DNA of 64,000 bases from Streptacidiphilus sp. 4-A2 (GCA_014284505.1 JAAFYY010000001.1:2232001-2296000), one strand, 5' to 3'. Shown: positions 9,444 through 18,325, counted from the first letter of the stretch. The notes: a model not told the origin generated them from the sequence alone. Numbers and translations: made by a program.

Positions 9444-9775
9444 GCACAGACCCTACTGCGCCGAGACGCCGCCCAGCTCCTGGACCAGCACCTTCCACCC
9501 CACAACACCGACGGCCTCCGCAACTCCCTCGCCCGCATCTCCCCCCCCTTGGAACACCACCCGGGCGGGCGGCAGCTGGGTGACCGGCGGGGCGGCAGGC
9601 CCGGTCACCCGGGACGGGGGCCGGGCCGCTCGCGCTGGGGACCACCGTGGTTCTGCGACGTCCCCGTGCCGCACTTCCGGCAGGTCAACCGGACGACCGA
9701 CCGAGCGGGCCGGCCTGGCACACCGCGCGAGGGATAATGCGGATGGAACAACGGAATGCAAGGTCAGGAGCTTTT
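9444..9775. other. Spacer between divergent genes
   Basis: Very GC-rich. No frame has both a ribosome binding site and a recognisable motif. A minus-strand frame ending 10 bases before the TmrB-like start (GWKVLVQELGGVSAQ) looks partly coding and might be a remnant, but I cannot support a gene. Confidence 0.35.
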
Positions 9776-10114
9776 ATGGCGAAGCGGGTGCACCGGCCCC
9801 GTGAGGACGCGGAGTTCAATTTCATCCTCGGGATGAGCGAAGTTCCGGTCCTCGCGTACTTCACCGGGACATGGCCCAAGGCGATCGAGCCCTGCCGGGT
9901 GATGGACCTGGTCGTGAGTGGCATCGCCGACGACTACACAGGCCGCCTGACAGCCGTCCGCGCCGACATCACGCGTTGTCCGGCTGCGACCGAGCGATAC
10001 GGGATCACCGGAGCCCCGTCCTGCGTCCTGCTGAAGGAGGGAGAGGCGGTGGCGCACGGCACGGGGCCGATGACCATCGCCGAGGTACGGACGTTCCTGG
10101 ACGGCCATCTCTGA
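9776..10114 (+). CDS. Thioredoxin-fold protein lacking the CxxC pair
   Basis: 112 residues, with AGGAG five bases before ATG 9776. The sequence MAKRVHRPREDAEFNFILG is followed by VPVLAYFTGTWPKAIEPCRV, where a thioredoxin would have WCGPC. ITGAPSCVLLKEGEAV follows, equivalent to the cis-Pro region and the strands after it. Only the resolving Cys position is kept, so classical dithiol exchange is unlikely; a chaperone or peroxiredoxin-like role is possible. This is a conserved actinomycete family. The stop codon TGA is the target duplicated by the adjoining insertion sequence, so the coding sequence stays intact although its downstream region is displaced. Confidence 0.75.
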   Translation: MAKRVHRPREDAEFNFILGMSEVPVLAYFTGTWPKAIEPCRVMDLVVSGIADDYTGRLTAVRADITRCPAATERYGITGAPSCVLLKEGEAVAHGTGPMTIAEVRTFLDGHL

Positions 10115-10129
10115 GTGGACGTTAAGTCC
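10115..10129. repeat. IS-A left terminal inverted repeat
   Basis: GTGGACGTTAAGTCC matches the other end with one mismatch. The TAA stop of the companion gene is embedded in it. Confidence 0.85.
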
Positions 10130-10520
10130 GTTTCTGGTAGCGGCCTCGTCCGGGTTGGGTGAGGAAGCCTTGTCGAGTGAGGCGTCCGAGGCGGCTGCGG
10201 GTGATGTTGACGGATGCCTCGTCGGTGGGCATGCCGAGGAGTTCGTGCAGCTCGCGCGCCCGGAATGCCCGGCTGGGGTGCTGGTTGAAGGCGTTCACGA
10301 TGGCCTGGTAGGTGGTGTTCGTCTCGGGTGGTTCGGGTTCGGTTCCTGCCGGCGTGACCTCCGCGATGATCTTTCGGGTGGTGGCCAGGTCCGTGAGCCG
10401 CGCTTCGGTGTCGGTCAGGTCGGTGGCGAGCTCTTCGATCCGGGCGCGCAGTTCTGCGGCCCGGGTGGTGGCCTCGTCCTGCCGGGTCTGGAGGTCTGCC
10501 AGGAGTTCGGCGATGTTCAC
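10122..10520 (-). CDS. IS-A companion protein: coiled coil plus winged helix
   Basis: 132 residues from GTG 10520, 23 bases after the transposase stop on the same strand. Residues 1-55 form a heptad-like coiled coil (TRQDEATTRAAELRARIEEL). A Pro/Glu-rich linker follows. Residues 80-132 look like a winged helix-turn-helix (FRARELHELLGMPTDEASVN, then SRLGRLTRQGFLTQPGRGRY). The layout resembles that of the companion gene in IS-B, though the sequences are only weakly alike. It could be a transposition regulator or end-binding accessory factor; no family name is known to me. It is part of the element, not host DNA, since it lies between the terminal repeats. Confidence 0.75.
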   Translation of the reverse strand: MNIAELLADLQTRQDEATTRAAELRARIEELATDLTDTEARLTDLATTRKIIAEVTPAGTEPEPPETNTTYQAIVNAFNQHPSRAFRARELHELLGMPTDEASVNITRSRLGRLTRQGFLTQPGRGRYQKRT

Positions 10521-10543
10521 GCGGCCAGTCCGAGGGTGTCGCG

Positions 10544-11371
10544 TCAGGCCGGAGCCGGTGTGGTGAGGCGGCGGGTCATGTTCGCGGTGGAGGCCCAGTA
10601 GACGCGTGAGGCGGAGGTGTCGGGCCGGTGGTCGTACTCGCGGGCGAGGCGCCGGTGCAGCATCAAGGTGCCGTTCGTCTGCTCCACCACGCACCGTTTC
10701 GGCTGCGGGACGAAACCCTTGCCCTGGTCGGCCGGGTTGCGGCGGACGACCTCGACGTCGATGTCCAGCAGAGCGCCGTGGATGACGACCTCGTCCTTGA
10801 AGCCCTGGTCCACCAGGGCCTTCTCCAGACGCATCCCGCACCGCTCGGCGGCCTGGTCGAGCAGGGCGGTGCCGGCGGCGTTGTCGTGGGCGGACGCGGC
10901 CAGGACGACGACGCGGATGATCAGCCCCATGACGTCCACGGCCAGTCCCCGCTTGCGCCCCGACACCTTCTTGTTCGCGTCCAGCCCCGTCGTGGTCTTC
11001 GGGACACCGGCGGCCGCGCGGACGGACTGGGTGTCGATGATCACGAGGGACGGGTCCTCTAATCGGCGGGCTCTCTCCCGTACCTGGCAGCGCAGGAGTT
11101 CCTGGATCCGCTGGTCGAGCCCGTCCTGGCGCCACAGGCCGACGTAGTAGAACACCGCCGACCAGGACGACAGGTCATGGGGCAGGTAACGCCACTGACA
11201 GCCCGTCCGGTTCTGGTAGAAGATCGCGTTCACGATCTCCCGCAGATCGCAGGAGCCCGGGGCCCCGGTCGCCGATCGCGTCACCCGTTCCTGCTTCCAG
11301 GCCGTGATCATCGGCTCGATCAACGCCCATTGCTCGTCCCATAAGTCGCTCGGATACGCCCGTCTGTCCAT
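10544..11371 (-). CDS. IS5-family DDE transposase (IS-A)
   Basis: 275 residues from ATG 11371 (MDRRAYPSDLWDEQWALIEP); the frame is open further upstream into the terminal repeat. An N-terminal DUF4096-like region (REIVNAIFYQNRTGCQWRYL) precedes the catalytic core: first Asp in LVIIDTQSVRA, second in KALVDQGFKDE, and Glu in RCVVEQTNGTLMLHRRLARE. KVSGRKRGLAVDVMGLI is the usual IS5 signature around the RNase-H fold. The catalytic Glu is retained, and the gene is intact, so the copy may be active. Confidence 0.9.
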   Translation of the reverse strand: MDRRAYPSDLWDEQWALIEPMITAWKQERVTRSATGAPGSCDLREIVNAIFYQNRTGCQWRYLPHDLSSWSAVFYYVGLWRQDGLDQRIQELLRCQVRERARRLEDPSLVIIDTQSVRAAAGVPKTTTGLDANKKVSGRKRGLAVDVMGLIIRVVVLAASAHDNAAGTALLDQAAERCGMRLEKALVDQGFKDEVVIHGALLDIDVEVVRRNPADQGKGFVPQPKRCVVEQTNGTLMLHRRLAREYDHRPDTSASRVYWASTANMTRRLTTPAPA

Positions 11372-11458
11372 GTGCCGCAGAACATCACCCGAACCCGAGC
11401 TGGCACGCCAGTACGGCCGACGTTCACACGTACGAGCGATCACGAACCGAGAGAAAAG

Positions 11459-11473
11459 GGACTTAACGTTCAC
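11459..11473. repeat. IS-A right terminal inverted repeat
   Basis: GGACTTAACGTTCAC is the inverse of the left repeat with one mismatch, followed by the TGA target duplicate. Confidence 0.85.
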
Positions 11474-11530
11474 TGAGACCGGCGAGACTCGGTAGAGCTT
11501 GAGGTTGCAGGCCCGCGAGCGGCCGGTCGA

Positions 11531-12160
11531 TCAGCGGGGCAGGATGCGCAGTACTGCCTCGCGTTCGCCGCTGAGCCGCAGGCCTTGCTGTACTGCGGCG
11601 CCCAGATCGAGGTCGCCGAGCAGGGTCGCGGCCAGCAGGTGCGGCGGTCCGGTGAGGGATGCGATGGGGTGGTCGACCCGGCCGGCGTGCGTGTGCACCG
11701 AGCCGTCCTTGACTTCGATGACCAGGTCTTCGTTGCCGTCGGCGTGCAGTTGCAGGGCGATTGCCGGCTGTTCGGGGCGGTGGTCGGTCAGTGCCCGGGC
11801 GGGCATGTCCAGCCAGTGGGTGCGGAAGGTGTCGCCGCCGCCCGGCTCACGCAACAGCGGCACGCCCCACCGGCTCAGCTCCTGCAGCACCGGCTCCAGC
11901 GCGCGGCCACGCCCGGTGAGGGAGAACAGGGTGGTGGCCACCGGTGGCGGGGCGGCCTCGCGGTGGATCAGGCCGGCTTCCTCGAGTTCGCGGAGCCGGT
12001 CGACCAGCAGGTTGCTGGCGATCCCGGGCAGCCCGTTGCGCAGGTCGGTGTGCCGGCACGGACCCAGGGCGAGCAGTTCACGGACGATCAGCAGGGTCCA
12101 TCGGTCGCCGATGGCGTCCAGTGCTTTCGCGATGCCGCAGTACTGCCCGTAGGTGCGCAT
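11531..12160 (-). CDS. HxlR-family transcriptional regulator
   Basis: 209 residues, intact. The N-terminal 100 residues form the HxlR winged helix (MRTYGQYCGIAKALDAIGDR, then WTLLIVRELLALGPCRHTDL, GIASNLLVDRLRELEEAGLI). The C-terminal half has an SCP2/sterol-carrier-like fold often fused to HxlR in actinomycetes (LQLHADGNEDLVIEVKDGSV). It is divergent from the metallo-hydrolase operon, with an 80-base intergenic region holding a palindrome at 12201. It probably represses its own gene and the hydrolase-reductase-exporter genes. The ligand is unknown. Confidence 0.88.
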   Translation of the reverse strand: MRTYGQYCGIAKALDAIGDRWTLLIVRELLALGPCRHTDLRNGLPGIASNLLVDRLRELEEAGLIHREAAPPPVATTLFSLTGRGRALEPVLQELSRWGVPLLREPGGGDTFRTHWLDMPARALTDHRPEQPAIALQLHADGNEDLVIEVKDGSVHTHAGRVDHPIASLTGPPHLLAATLLGDLDLGAAVQQGLRLSGEREAVLRILPR

Positions 12161-12200
12161 GCCACCACCCTACATCGCGGTGTTGAGATTCAAAACTCTC

Positions 12201-12219
12201 TTGTTGACTTTCTCAACAA
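12201..12219. promoter_or_regulatory. Palindromic operator for the HxlR regulator
   Basis: TTGTTGA-N5-TCAACAA is a perfect 7-bp dyad in the only gap between the divergent genes. It overlaps a TTGACT -35-like box for the rightward operon. A further half-site-like GTTGAGA lies at 12182. Confidence 0.6.
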
Positions 12220-12241
12220 CGTCGGTCTAGCGTCGCTGCCC

Positions 12242-12991
12242 ATGACCACCACCCTTTCCGTGCGTCGGCTGGCCTGGGCCGGCGTCGAGATCCGTCTCGG
12301 CGACACCCGCCTGCTGATCGACCCGCTCGAGAACGTCGCTCCGCTGGCGCCGGTGATGGGACCGCCGCACCGGCCGGTCGACCCGGTCGACACCCCGCCC
12401 GGCACCCACGCCCTCATCACCCACCTGCACCCCGACCACTACGACCACGACCTGATCGCCCGGATCGCGGCCACCGGCACGATCGGCTGCCACACCCGAG
12501 CGCGGCCGGGCTGCGCGAGGCGGGCATCACCCCCGTTGCCCAGGACCTGGGCCAGCCACGTCGCATCGGAGCGCTGACCGTCACCCCGGTGACCTCGCTG
12601 GACTGGCGCGGCAACGACTGTGACCAGGTCGCCTGGTCGTCGAAGGCGCCGGCCGGCGGGTCATCCACTGCGGCGACACCCAGTGGCACGGCAGCTGGTG
12701 GCAGATCGCCCGCGACCACGGCCCGTTCGACGTCGCGTTCGTCCCGGTCAACGGCGTCATCGCCCACTTCGAGGCTACGCGGCCAACGTCCCGGCGACCA
12801 TGACCCCCGAGCAGGGCGTCGAGGCCGCCGTCGCACTCGGTGCCGACACCGTCTGCGCCATGCACTACGGCCTGTTCCACAACCCGCCGTTCTACACCGA
12901 ACAACCCGACATCGAGCAGCGCTTCCAGCACGCCGCCGCCGAGCGCGGCATCACCGCGGCCATCATCGCCGACGGCCAGCCCGTCCTGTGA
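12242..12991 (+). pseudogene. MBL-fold metallo-hydrolase, frameshifted
   Basis: About 250 residues from ATG 12242 (MTTTLSVRRLAWAGVEIRLG). The zinc-binding motif HLHPDHYDHD is intact. Downstream the frame must be joined near 12500, 12640 and 12770 to give VIHCGDTQWHGSWWQIARDH, then FDVAFVPVNGVIAHFEG and DTVCAMHYGLFHNPPF, which supply further His and Asp ligands typical of the UlaG/RomA-like branch. The stop at 12989 precedes the reductase by 23 bases, so the two are probably cotranscribed. Substrate unknown, possibly a lipid or nucleotide ester. Confidence 0.72.
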
Positions 12992-13014
12992 CCATCAGAA
13001 ACAAGGAGCAACAC

Positions 13015-13658
13015 ATGAAGATCGTCCTGTTCGGTGCCAGCGGCAACATCGGCCGGCCCACCACCGAGGAACTCCTGCGTCGCGGCCACACCGTCACCGC
13101 GGTCACCCGAGCCGGCCACGTCGACGGACTCAAGCACAAGGCCCTGACCGTGACCACCGGTGATGTCACAGACGCCGCCGCGGTCGCCGGCCTCGCCGCC
13201 TCCCACGACGCCGTACTGTCGGCCGTCGGCCCCCGGATCGGCCAGGAGAACGACCGCGCCACGATCGTCGGTGCCGCCCGTGCGCTGATCGAGGGACTCC
13301 GCCGAGCCGGCGTCACCCGCCTGGTCACCATCGGCGGCGCCGGTAGCCTGCGCACGCCGACCGGCGCCCGGGTCATGGACGACCCGGACTTCCCCGCGCT
13401 GTGGAAGGCCAACGCCGAGGCCCAGTCCGAAGCGCTCGACCTCTACCGCGGCGTGCACGACCTCGACTGGACGTACGTGTCGCCCGCCGCGGTCATCGGA
13501 GCGGGCGAGCGGACCGGGGCTACCGCAGCGCCGGGGACACCCTGCTCACCGACGACGACGGCAACAGCCGCATCTCGTACGCCGACTACGCGATCGCCTT
13601 GGCCGACACGATCGAGAGCGGCACCGCGATCCGCCGCCGCATCACCGTGGCGTACTGA
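13015..13658 (+). pseudogene. NAD(P)H-binding NmrA/SDR-like oxidoreductase, one frameshift
   Basis: 213 residues from ATG 13015, preceded by AAGGAG. The Rossmann motif FGASGNIGRPTTEELLRRG, then DAVLSAVGPRIGQ, RLVTIGGAGSLRTPTG and DLDWTYVSPAAVIGAGERTG identify the atypical short-chain reductases of the YwnB/NmrA type. One base is lost near 13520; the C-terminus continues as GDTLLTDDDGNSRISYADYA. It is the middle gene of the operon under the HxlR operator. It could be a flavin or quinone reductase; this is inferred from the family only. Confidence 0.78.
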
Positions 13659-13661
13659 GCC

Positions 13662-14922
13662 ATGAGCGACGACGCCGCCGCCGGCCACCCGATTCATCGT
13701 CCTGCTCGCAGCGCTCGTGGGCCCTGGGACCACTGTCCATCGACGGCTACCTGCCCGGACTGCCGGACCTCGCCGGCGACCTGCGCGCCAGCGCCGCGGC
13801 CACCCAGCTCACCATCACCGCCTGCCTGGCCGGGCTGGCCATCGGGCAGCTGATCGCCGGGCCGCTGAGCGACACCTACGGCCGGCGGCGTCCGTTGCTG
13901 GCGGGCCTCGCCCTCTACACGATCGCCAGCGCGCTCTGCGCGGTGGCACCCGACATCCGGACCTTCGTCGGCCTCCGCCTGGTCCAGGGCATCGGCGGGG
14001 CGTTCGGCATCGTCATCGCCAACGCCATGGTCCGCGACCGCACCTCCGGAACCCGCACCGCACGTCTCTTCTCCACACTGACCCTGATCACCGGCCTGGC
14101 GCCGGTGTTCGCACCGGTCCTCGGCGGCCAGCTACTGCGCGTCACGGCCTGGCCTGGAATCTTCGTGGCCCTGGCCGTACTCGGCGCCGTGATGCTGGCG
14201 GCCTCCGCCGCAGGACTGCCGGAAACCCGGCCCTCCGCATCACGCCAGCCGCTGCTCGCTGTCGTCGGGCAACTGCTCAGCGACCGGGTCTTCACCGGGT
14301 ACGTCCTGGCCAACGGCCTGCTCTTCGCGGCGATGTTCGCCTACATCTCCGGCTCGCCGTTCGTCCTGCAGGAAATCCACGGCCTGTCACCGCAGCAGTA
14401 CAGCGCCGTGTTCGCCGTCAACGCCGCCGGACTCATTGCGGCCGCCCAGATCAGCGGCGGCTGGTGGCCCGGGCCGGCGCCCGCGTGCTGCTGCTCGCCG
14501 GTCTGCTGGGCGCGACAGCCGGTGGCACCACGGTCCTGGGCGCGGTGCTGACACGGGCACCCCTGTCCGTGCTCCTGATCGGCCTGTTCGTCCTGGTCTC
14601 CAGCGTGGGCCTGGTCATGCCGAACGCCGCGGCCCAGGCCCTGGCCGACCACGGCGGACACGGGTCGGCCGCCGCTCTGCTCGGCTTCAGCCAGTTCATG
14701 TTCGGCGGGGCACTTGCTCCGCTGGCCGGCGCGGGTGGCGCCACCGACGCCTTGCCGATGGGAATCATCGTCGCCGTGCTGCCGGCGCTCGCTCTGCTCA
14801 CACTCGGCGTCCTCACCCGGTCGATGCCCGGTGAGCGCACCCGCAGGCCGGCTCGCCAAGGACCGGCTGGACACCGGCGACCGCGCCGGCACATCGATCG
14901 CAGACGAGCCGGCATCCAGTGA
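13662..14922 (+). pseudogene. MFS drug exporter, Bcr/CflA type, frameshifted
   Basis: Starts 4 bases after the reductase stop (MSDDAAAG). After two or three frame repairs it gives about 410 residues with 12 predicted helices. Landmarks are LSIDGYLPGLPDLAGDL, GPLSDTYGRRRPLLAGL (the motif between TM2 and TM3), VQGIGGAFGIVIANAMVRDR and RVFTGYVLANGLLFAAMFAY. These match the Bcr/CflA bicyclomycin-chloramphenicol exporter subfamily. Breaks are near 13700 and 14470. As the last gene of an HxlR-controlled operon, it may export the compound sensed by the regulator. Confidence 0.75.
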
Positions 14923-15087
14923 ATCGGGCCAGCGTCTGGCGAACAGGGTGATTCCGCGATCAGCGTGACAGACGTACGACGACGGTCGGGTGCAGCGACG
15001 CGTGGAACGCGTTCCCGCCCGTCTGGGGGCACCTGCTCGCATCCCTGCAGCTGCCCGCCTTCGTGGAGGGCCGCTATTTCGACGTGC

Positions 15088-15210
15088 TCGCGTTGCGGCC
15101 CGTACGGAACTGGCGCACAAACGCCTCGTCCGCGCCGGTCAACGTGAAGTACCGAATCAGCTCAGCCCGGTCGATCTCCGGGAAACCCCGAAGCCGCGCC
15201 AGTTCCGGCC
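15088..15210 (-). pseudogene. Tn3-family transposase, N-terminal remnant
   Basis: The minus-strand stretch ELARLRGFPEIDRAELIRYF followed by TLTGADEAFVRQFRTGRN matches the N-terminal DUF4158 region of Streptomyces Tn3-type transposases. Nothing of the remaining 900 residues follows, so it is a small scar. It abuts the IS5-like transposase gene at 15211. Confidence 0.5.
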
Positions 15211-16063
15211 GTGCCCGCGCTGCCATCTTGCCTGCTCGAACCCCTGTGGGACCCGTTCGCCGCACTCCTGCCCGTCAGAGGAGCGTTCGTCGCCGACCAT
15301 CCGCTGGGCTGTCACCGCCGCCGGATCGCCGACAGGACGGTCTTCGAGCACATCGTGCACGCGCTGGTCCACGGCTCCGGCTACGAGCGCATCTCCACTC
15401 CCGGATGTGCCAACCGCACGATCAGGCGGCGTGTCAAAGAGTGGGCCGAGCTGGGGATATCCGAGAAGGTACACGCTCTGGCGCTCGAAGCGTACGACCG
15501 AATGATCGGCCTCGGGCTGGGCGAGATCTCGGTGGACGGCTGCATCACCCGCCCCGTCGGCCGGTGAACAAGGCCGGGCGGTCGCCGGTGGATCGGGGCA
15601 AGCAGGGACTGAAGCGCTCAGTCGCGTCCGATGCCTGCGGTGTCCCGCTCGGGATCGTCTCCGACGGGGCCAACCGGCACGATTCACCCCTGCTCGGCCC
15701 GACCCTGGACGCGGCGCAGGCACAGGTCGGCGCGATGCCAGAGTCGGTGAACGTCAACCTCGACCGGGGCTACGACAGCGCCAAGTCCCGTGCGTTGATA
15801 GCCGAGTTGGGATTCACGGCCGAAATCGCCCGCAAGGGAGTGCCCGCCCCGATCCAAGCCGGCAAGCGCTGGGTGGCAGAGCGCACCCACTCGGGGATGA
15901 ACGACTACGGCAAGCTCCGACGCTGCACCGAGAGGAGCGGCGCGGTCGTGGACTTCTACCTCTACCTCGCCGCCACTCTCATCACGCTCCGCATGCTCAT
16001 CCGACGTTCGACGAGCCGCTACCGCTGGGACGGCCGGCCCACCACCCCCGCCGCCTCAAGTGA
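15211..16063 (+). pseudogene. IS5-family transposase, frameshifted
   Basis: About 280 residues: VFEHIVHALVHGSGYERIST, RRRVKEWAELGISEKVHALA, then the first catalytic Asp in LGEISVDGCITR. After a shift near 15555 it continues KQGLKRSVASDACGVPLGIV, SVNVNLDRGYDSAKSRALIA (second Asp), and KRWVAERTHSGMNDYGKLRR with the catalytic Glu. An extra C in the run at 16044 hides the normal end RRLK and stop at 16061. The motif normally reading VVERTHSW is AERTHSG. No terminal repeats could be assigned with confidence, and the element is flanked by other IS scars, so it is probably inactive. Confidence 0.75.
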
Positions 16064-16082
16064 TCCATTTGCCGGTCGGCCT

Positions 16083-16213
16083 CAGTCGCTCAGATACGCC
16101 CGTCTGTCCATGTGCCGCAGAACATCACCCGAACCCGAGCTCGCACGCCAGTACGGCCGACGTTCACACGTACGAGCAATCACGAACCGAGAGAAAAGGG
16201 ACTTAACGCCCAC
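16083..16213. mobile_element. Solo right-end fragment of IS-A
   Basis: 131 bases nearly identical to 11343-11473 of IS-A, including the first codons of the transposase and the terminal repeat GGACTTAACGCCCAC, followed by TGA. The rest of the element is missing. It begins directly after the neighbouring transposase, which indicates recombination or nested insertion and deletion. Confidence 0.85.
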
Positions 16214-16374
16214 TGAGAGACCTGCGCCCCTGAAGTCAGCGCGAAACTCGCTGGCCCGATCCGGGCCCTTGAGGGTGCTGCGCCGGTGATCGAACGCGAG
16301 ACGGCAGCCCAGCTGGTTCGCGATGCGACTGGCGGTCGTGGCGATCCGGCATCCGCCCGCTGACCGGTGCCGGG

Positions 16375-16913
16375 TCAGCAGGCTCCGCTGAGGACCTGAC
16401 GCAGCGCCTCGACGACCGATTCCGCGCTGAACCGGAGCAGGGCGGCCTCCTCGGCCTGCGCCAGGGTGTCGGAGAGCTCGCCCGGGGCGGCGTCGGCCAC
16501 CAGCCCGCGCACCCACGACAGCAGCCCGTCCGGGACAGCCGGTCTGGCCCCGGCCATGATCACGGCGTCGTCGGCCTGCGGCTCACCCGCGGGCCGCGGT
16601 GCCGACCGCAGTAGCGGACCCGGGTACACGCTCGCCGGTGCCGGTCGTGCCTGGGCGGACTCCAGGGGCCGGGGACGCCGGGGAAGGTCCGGCAGGACGG
16701 CTCCGGCGCTGGCGTAGTTCCCCGGCGGCAGGCCCACCTTGTACGGGTGGACGCACACCGGGATGTCCCCGGCGTACCGGAAGCCGGTGGCGGGTCGAAC
16801 GGGCAGTCCCGGGTCGGCCGCTCGTAGACGTCGAATCCCCCGGCAGGAAGCCGCAGCGCCGGACAGATCCAGCAGGCGTCGCTGTCGTCCTCCGTCAGGA
16901 ACGCATCACCCAT
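16375..16913 (-). pseudogene. Hypothetical protein, one frameshift
   Basis: About 178 residues from ATG 16913 (MGDAFLTEDDSDACWICPAL, with a CxxC). After a lost base near 16780 it continues IPVCVHPYKVGLPPGNYASA and ends in a helical stretch (LSDTLAQAEEAALLRFSAES, then VVEALRQVL). The Cys pairs near the N-terminus could bind zinc. No known family is recognised. It is isolated between IS scars and the transglycosylase remnant. Confidence 0.5.
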
Positions 16914-17040
16914 GCCCGGACTGTACCGGTTGCCCGGTCCGGATCAGCCCGGCCCCAGTCCCGGCCAGCACCGGTTTTCAACGGTGACAGCCGGGGCGTG
17001 GTCGGCTCTGCCCCGCGCACCGCGTGGGTGGACACATGAC

Positions 17041-17074
17041 GACTCCCCGGTGCCTTGTGGGTGCCGGGGGAGTC
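17041..17074 (-). terminator. Rho-independent-like terminator of the transglycosylase gene
   Basis: GACTCCCCGG and CCGGGGGAGTC pair with one bulge around a 13-base loop, 31 bases past the stop codon at 17105. Confidence 0.6.
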
Positions 17075-17104
17075 GTCGGTGTGCTGTTACTGAGTGTGGT
17101 TGGC

Positions 17105-17428
17105 TCAGTACCAGTTGTGGGCCTGCCAGAAGGTCCAGGCGGCGTTGGGGCTGCCGTAGCGGGAGTCCATGTAGTTCAGGGCCCACTTGATCTGGGTGGC
17201 GGCGTTGGTCTGCCAGTCGGAGCCGGCGGAGGCCATCTGGGAGGCGGGCAGTGCCTGGCCCAGGCCGTAGGCGCCGGAGGAGGCGTTGGTCGCGCTGACG
17301 TTCCAGCCGCTCTCGTGGGAGATGATCTGGTCGAAGGAGGCCAGCTGGCTCGCGGGGACGATCTGCGCGGCGATGGCCTGCGGGGTGTGACCTGGACCAC
17401 TCCCCGGTGATGCGCAATGCCGCGGCAT
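17105..17428 (-). pseudogene. Lytic transglycosylase (SLT domain), 5-prime truncated
   Basis: The C-terminal 90 residues are a clean SLT-type domain: PQAIAAQIVPASQLASFDQI, then ISHESGWNVSATNASSGAYG with the catalytic Glu, LGQALPASQM, and QIKWALNYMDSRYGSPNAAW ending in HNWY. Such Streptomyces proteins are normally secreted, with a signal peptide and often a LysM or Ala-rich region. Here the homology starts near 17395, with no signal peptide or ribosome binding site. The 3-prime end and its terminator are intact, so the 5-prime end was lost by recombination. Confidence 0.7.
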
Positions 17429-18325
17429 GGTGACAGAAAGCGATCACCGCAGGACACCATGCTCATGAGCCACGCGCAGCTGGCGGTCACTGCAGGTCGC
17501 CGGGCACGCCGGGCTCCAGCGCGCCCGCCCCACCGAGGTGAAAGACGCAGGTCAGCGCACCCTTTCATCGACTCCTGCCGCACCTGTACGGCCTTCAGGC
17601 CGGATGGATCGGCTGGGCGCACAGCTGGTGCGGCATCCGCCTCTCCCCGGCCGGGCACGACAAGCCGGAGCCGATTTCAGTCCGCTATAGGCGCGGCACC
17701 CGCGAGGCGATGGATCTGACCGATCGGGTGGATCGGATCATCCACGGGCATCGGCCTGCGTGCACACTTGACGACTAGTCATGTCACGGTCAAAATCGTT
17801 AGTCAGCGAAGCGAAATCCTGTTCCACGCGCCGCGGTCACCTCTGTGCCACGCTCCGACCGACCGGCCGGGAGACGGCAGACGGTCCGCGGTGGGCGGCT
17901 GCGGGACTGTCGCCTCGCCGACAGCGGCGGGCGGGACCGCGTCCGCCCCGGCGGGCGGAGCGGGTCGGCTCCACGGCTGAACCCGCGCCGCACACAGGCA
18001 CAGCGCCATCAGGCACCTGATCGACCGGACGCGCCCCGAGCCCGGGGCCGTCCGCGCGCGCACCGCACAGTTCGGGCACCACCGGCACGGTCGGCCCAGT
18101 CAGGCTTCCAACCTTCGCGGCAGCACACCGTTCGCGCCGCACGCTCGCGCCCGGTTGCTTCGCGCCGTCCATCCAACCGAGACACGGCCGGTTCAGCCGG
18201 TACCGCGCCTCGGCCGTCCCGCACGCCCGGAACCCGGTCGCCCGCACAGCTGTGCGGCGGGCCGCACCCCAGCCCGACTCCTCCCATCCAAGACGCGAGA
18301 CGAGACCCGAAAGAGGAACACCGTA
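17429..18325. other. Long spacer with possible gene debris
   Basis: No supported gene. The plus-strand stretch 17580-17778 reads HLYGLQAGWIGWAHSWCGIR and then VRYRRGTREAMDLTDRVDRI before a stop, which looks like a coding remnant of unknown origin. A GACTAGTC palindrome sits at about 17772. The 300 bases before 18326 probably hold the peptidase promoter. Confidence 0.4.

Larger units (their letters stand above)
10115..11473. mobile_element. IS-A: IS5-family insertion sequence with a companion gene
   Basis: 1359 bp bounded by inverted repeats GTGGACGTTAAGTCC (10115) and GTGAACGTTAAGTCC (read inward from 11473). TGA flanks both sides (10112-10114 and 11474-11476), a 3-bp TNA target duplication as made by the IS1031-like branch of IS5. 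The element encodes a DDE transposase and, downstream on the same strand, a small coiled-coil/winged-helix protein whose stop codon lies inside the left terminal repeat. Both frames are open. The 11342-11473 end is also present as a solo fragment at 16083-16213. Confidence 0.9.

Noticed and set aside
14940..15073. Plus-strand stretch GCSDAWNAFPPVWGHLLASL as a gene
   Set aside because: Reads well for about 30 residues but has no start, no continuation and lies next to transposase scars; not enough to call.
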